A stretch of DNA of 7,717 nt, from assembly GCA_945957185.1 (NCBI GenBank), contig CAMFKA010000097.1, positions 1 to 7,717 of the forward strand, read 5' to 3'. The position numbers and the translations under genes were made by a program. This document shows, one piece after another, positions 6,864 through 7,717 of the stretch; positions within the stretch are counted from its first letter, which is position 1; each line of letters begins with the position of its first letter. The stretch is from an uncultured Chlamydiaceae bacterium (GTDB lineage Bacteria > Chlamydiota > Chlamydiia > Chlamydiales > Parachlamydiaceae). Under the pieces are notes generated by a model, which ran no database searches, had not been told where the DNA came from, and was given only the letters and a program-made list of their open reading frames with translations.

Positions 6864-7717
6864 ATGGAACCACAACACCTCCCAAACATCGTCAGTGGGG
6901 AAGACAAATCTTCCCCTTTCGTCAACCGCATCCGAAAAAACACTCGTCACATTCGTAAGTGGGCAAAACGAACAGGCACGGATTGCTTTCGCATCTATGA
7001 CAGAGAAGTCAAAGAGTATCCTGTTGCAATCGATTTCTATGCAGGACGCTTTTGCGTGCACGATTTTTCCAGAAAAAATGAAGAGGACGAACCTGATCCT
7101 GCGTTTCTTGAGGTCGTGAAAAACGCTTTAATAGAAACTTTTGGGATTGATAGAACGGCGATTTTCTGGAAAACGCGCGCCAAAACAAAGAAGACAAGGC
7201 AGTATGAAAAGCTTGCGACAAAGGAGCAGTTTTTTACTGTTGTCGAGTATGGGGTGAAGTTTAGGATCAATTTAATCGATTATTTGGATACCGGATTATT
7301 TTTAGATCATCGCGAGACGAGGCAGCTGGTTGCAAAAGCGTGTAAAGGGAAGTCTTTACTGAATCTGTTTGCGTACACATGCTCGTTCAGCGTACAGGCT
7401 GCAGTACATGGTGCTGTCGCGACTAAAAGTGTGGACATGTCGAATACGTACACCGATTGGGGAAGAGAGAATTTTATTTTAAATGACATCCCTTTGAAAT
7501 CGCATACGATTATTCGAGAGGACTGTCTAAAGTTTTTGATAGATGCACAGAAACATAAAGAGCGCTTTGGCGTTATCGTCATTGACCCTCCCACCATTTC
7601 GCGCTCCAAAAAAATGGAAGCGCTCTTCGATATCCAGGAGGATTATCTTCAGTTGATTAAGCTCTCTTTAGGGCTTCTAGAGAAGGATGGCGTGATCTAT
7701 TTTAGTACGAATTCGCG
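6864..7717 (+). CDS. rlmK: RlmK-type 23S rRNA (guanine-N7) methyltransferase, 3'-truncated by window
   Basis: The frame from ATG 6864 stays open to the window end (284 complete codons). It matches the C-terminal RlmK half of E. coli RlmKL, a SAM-dependent enzyme that makes m7G2069 in 23S rRNA. Visible features in order are: N-terminal FVNRIRKNTRHIRKWAKRTG with the RNA-binding-type region; QYEKLATKEQFFTV; YLDTGLFLDHRETR at 140-153; SAM motif I LLNLFAYT at 165-172; VDMS with the ribose-binding Asp191; and the catalytic-loop motif DPPT at 241-244, followed by SRSKKMEALFDIQ. About 20-60 residues are probably missing at the C-terminus. The RlmL half (THUMP plus N2-methyltransferase) is not fused to it: the preceding gene stops 10 bp upstream. 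The ribosome site is weak (GAG 3 nt before the ATG). Relatives such as RlmI/RlmO-type methyltransferases are alternatives, but the local motifs favour RlmK. Confidence 0.85.
   Translation, partial: MEPQHLPNIVSGEDKSSPFVNRIRKNTRHIRKWAKRTGTDCFRIYDREVKEYPVAIDFYAGRFCVHDFSRKNEEDEPDPAFLEVVKNALIETFGIDRTAIFWKTRAKTKKTRQYEKLATKEQFFTVVEYGVKFRINLIDYLDTGLFLDHRETRQLVAKACKGKSLLNLFAYTCSFSVQAAVHGAVATKSVDMSNTYTDWGRENFILNDIPLKSHTIIREDCLKFLIDAQKHKERFGVIVIDPPTISRSKKMEALFDIQEDYLQLIKLSLGLLEKDGVIYFSTNS

Noticed and set aside
6895..7270. Short frames on both strands overlapping the start of the methyltransferase gene.
   Set aside because: The continuous frame from 6864 to the window end has clear methyltransferase motifs throughout, so these are shadows.

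Overview
The window carries four co-directional genes on the + strand. The first runs in from the left edge and the last runs off the right edge. Base composition is moderate and the genes are tightly packed. No mobile-element gene, tRNA, rRNA or CRISPR array is visible. The gene set suggests a Gram-negative-type bacterium. The very large AAA-ATPase/GAF/histidine kinase resembles proteins known from cyanobacteria, some Deltaproteobacteria and environmental Chlamydiae. The compact metabolic operon would fit a chlamydia-like organism (Waddlia/Parachlamydia type), but that placement is only a guess; nothing here is a taxonomic marker.

Layout: (1) 1-4440 is the C-terminal 1,479 residues of a giant hybrid signalling kinase with a STAND/AAA ATPase, a long helical TPR-like region, a GAF domain, a coiled coil and a complete HisKA/HATPase_c transmitter. 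Its missing start probably holds a Ser/Thr kinase domain. (2) 4441-4661 is the only real intergenic space. Almost all of it is one very large imperfect inverted repeat (4447-4620) built from degenerate 7-, 8- and 9-nt units ending in GAC, mirrored around a 14-nt palindrome. (3) 4662-5861 is a geranylgeranyl-reductase-family FAD enzyme. (4) 5870-6853 is a zinc-independent NADPH:quinone reductase-type MDR enzyme. (5) From 6864 to the window end is an RlmK-type 23S rRNA methyltransferase lacking its 3' end.

Genes 2-4 are separated by 8 and 10 bp and probably form one operon, with expression starting somewhere between the repeat and 4662. The two oxidoreductases could share a redox or isoprenoid/quinone theme, while the methyltransferase is a housekeeping ribosome-modification gene. 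The kinase is separated from them by the inverted repeat and shows no functional link to them. The most unusual object in the window is the inverted repeat at 4447-4620.
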